The notes under the pieces are model-generated. The model was not told the origin of the DNA and ran no database searches. It was given only the letters and a program-made list of their open reading frames with translations. From an uncultured Collinsella sp. (lineage in GTDB: Bacteria; Actinomycetota; Coriobacteriia; Coriobacteriales; Coriobacteriaceae), in NCBI GenBank assembly GCA_900549245.1, contig URNQ01000023.1:1-14610 (forward strand): a stretch of 14,610 nt of DNA, in the 5' to 3' direction. The position numbers and the translations under genes are program-made. Below are positions 13,428 through 14,610 of this stretch, one piece after another. Position 1 is the stretch's first letter; each line of letters opens with the position of its first letter.

Positions 13428-14610
13428 GTGAACCGCACCAAAATCGCGCAGCTTTACGCCGATGCCGAGTCGCTTGGCGGCCAGACCGTCACCGTCGCCG
13501 GCTGGGTCAAGTCCGTCCGCGACATGAAGAACTTTGGCTTCGTTACGCTCAACGACGGCAGCTGCTTCCGCGATCTGCAAGTCGTCATGAACCGCGAGGC
13601 ACTCGACAACTACGACGAGATCGCCCATCAAAACGTCTCGGCCGCACTCATTTGCACCGGCACCGTCAAGCTGACCCCCGATGCGCCCCAGCCTTTCGAG
13701 CTTTCTGCCACCTCCATCGAGGTCGAGGGCGTCAGCGCCCCGGATTACCCGCTGCAGAAAAAGCGCGCAACCGTCGAGTTCCTGCGTTCCCAGCAGCACC
13801 TGCGCCCGCGCACCAACCTGTTCCGCGCCGTGTTCCGCATCCGCTCTGTCGCGGCTGCCGCCATCCACCGCTTCTTCCAGGAGCAGGGCTTTGTCTACGT
13901 CAACACCCCTATCATCACCACGAGTGACTGCGAGGGCGCCGGCGAGATGTTCCGCGTGACCACGCTCGACCCCAAAAATCCGCCCCTCACCGAGTCCGGC
14001 GAGGTCGACTGGAGCCAGGACTTCTTTGGCAAGCACGCGAGCCTTACCGTGTCCGGCCAGCTCAATGCCGAGAACTTTGCCATGGCCTTTGGCGACGTGT
14101 ACACCTTTGGCCCCACCTTCCGCGCCGAAAACTCCAACACCACGCGCCACGCCGCCGAGTTTTGGATGATCGAGCCCGAGATGGCCTTCGCCGACCTTAA
14201 CGACTACATGGATAACGCCGAGGCCATGCTCAAGTACGTCCTTAAGGATGTTATGGCCACCTGCCCCGACGAGCTCAATATGCTCAACAAGTTTGTGGAC
14301 AAGGGTCTGCTCGAGCGCTTGGACCATGTCGCCAACTCCGACTTCGCCCGCGTCACCTATACCGAGGCCGTCGAAATCCTGGAGCAGGCCGTCGCCGCCG
14401 GTCACAAGTTTGACTATCCCGTGAGCTGGGGCATCGACCTGCAAACCGAGCATGAGCGCTTCCTGACCGAGGAACACTTTAAGCGACCGACCTTCGTAAC
14501 CGACTACCCGGCCGAGATCAAGGCGTTCTACATGCGCATGAACGAGGACGGCAAGACCGTCGCCGCCGCCGACTGCCTGGTTCCCGGTATCGGCGAGATT
14601 ATCGGCGGCT
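13428..14610 (+). CDS. asnS: Asparaginyl-tRNA synthetase, 3' end outside window
   Basis: GTG 13428 (VNRTKIAQLYADAESLGG) is the likely start because GGGAGG (13418-13423) ends just before it; the in-frame ATG at 13416 overlaps this ribosome site and has none of its own. In the window 394 residues are visible of about 465. The N-terminal OB-fold anticodon domain (VTVAGWVKSVRDMKNFGFVTL) is followed by class II motif 1 (around FLRSQQHLRPRTNLFRAVF) and motif 2 (FRAENSNTTRHAAEFWMIE). The sequence stops at GIGEIIGG, the beginning of motif 3. The Asn-type insertion and motif 2 wording set it apart from AspRS and LysRS. It charges tRNA-Asn with asparagine in the cytoplasm, so this organism has direct asparaginylation. 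No anomalies are seen. Confidence 0.94.
   Translation, partial: MNRTKIAQLYADAESLGGQTVTVAGWVKSVRDMKNFGFVTLNDGSCFRDLQVVMNREALDNYDEIAHQNVSAALICTGTVKLTPDAPQPFELSATSIEVEGVSAPDYPLQKKRATVEFLRSQQHLRPRTNLFRAVFRIRSVAAAAIHRFFQEQGFVYVNTPIITTSDCEGAGEMFRVTTLDPKNPPLTESGEVDWSQDFFGKHASLTVSGQLNAENFAMAFGDVYTFGPTFRAENSNTTRHAAEFWMIEPEMAFADLNDYMDNAEAMLKYVLKDVMATCPDELNMLNKFVDKGLLERLDHVANSDFARVTYTEAVEILEQAVAAGHKFDYPVSWGIDLQTEHERFLTEEHFKRPTFVTDYPAEIKAFYMRMNEDGKTVAAADCLVPGIGEIIGG

Noticed and set aside
13407..14477. Long minus-strand open frame opposite asnS
   Set aside because: The plus strand encodes AsnRS with all expected motifs; the antisense translation is repetitive Gly/Val/Ala and has no family features.
1..14610. 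CRISPR arrays, tRNA/rRNA genes, transposases or prophage genes
   Set aside because: No regularly spaced repeats, cloverleaf-like sequences, or recombinase or phage protein motifs were seen on either strand.

Overview
The window reads as chromosomal DNA of a high-GC Gram-positive gut anaerobe. Gene content (PTS sugar uptake, GH4 and GH13 enzymes, a FeoA-FeoB iron transporter, bacterial-type AsnRS) and codon use fit a Coriobacteriia member, most likely Collinsella. This is an inference from protein character, not from a marker gene.

Layout. 1-477 (minus, cut by the left edge): hypoxanthine/deoxyinosine DNA glycosylase. 481-1901 (minus): GH13 alpha-amylase-family gene, broken by a 44-bp insertion bounded by 14-bp direct repeats. 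1974-2040: large imperfect intergenic inverted repeat. 2056-3252 (minus): MFS exporter of SotB type. 3428-4255 (minus): unrecognised multi-pass membrane protein. 4346-8374: sugar locus with a GH4 6-phospho-glycosidase (minus), an RpiR-family regulator (plus, divergent from GH4) and a PTS EIICB permease (minus, convergent with the regulator). 8689-11049 (minus): FeoA-FeoB fusion. 11171-11491 and 11539-12438 (minus): small unknown protein and an alpha/beta-hydrolase esterase, probably one transcript. 12683-13246 (plus): stand-alone glucose-type EIIA with a strong terminator. 13428-14610 (plus, cut by the right edge): asparaginyl-tRNA synthetase.

How the genes fit together. The GH4 / RpiR / EIICB set has the same families as the Bacillus glv (maltose/alpha-glucoside) system, in a different order and orientation. 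EIICB would import and phosphorylate a disaccharide, GH4 would cleave the phosphorylated sugar, and the regulator would sense it. EIICB has no EIIA domain; the EIIA about 4.3 kb away is an obvious candidate partner. The GH13 enzyme could have supplied maltodextrin breakdown, but its frame is interrupted between the acid/base Glu and the last catalytic Asp. By eye, the central part (about 3300-8690) is less GC-rich than both flanks.

No exotic defence, CRISPR or mobile system was seen. The strongest unusual signals are the 44-bp insertion in the GH13 gene, the regulator placed antisense between the two genes it probably controls, and a dyad that sits on the GH4 promoter.
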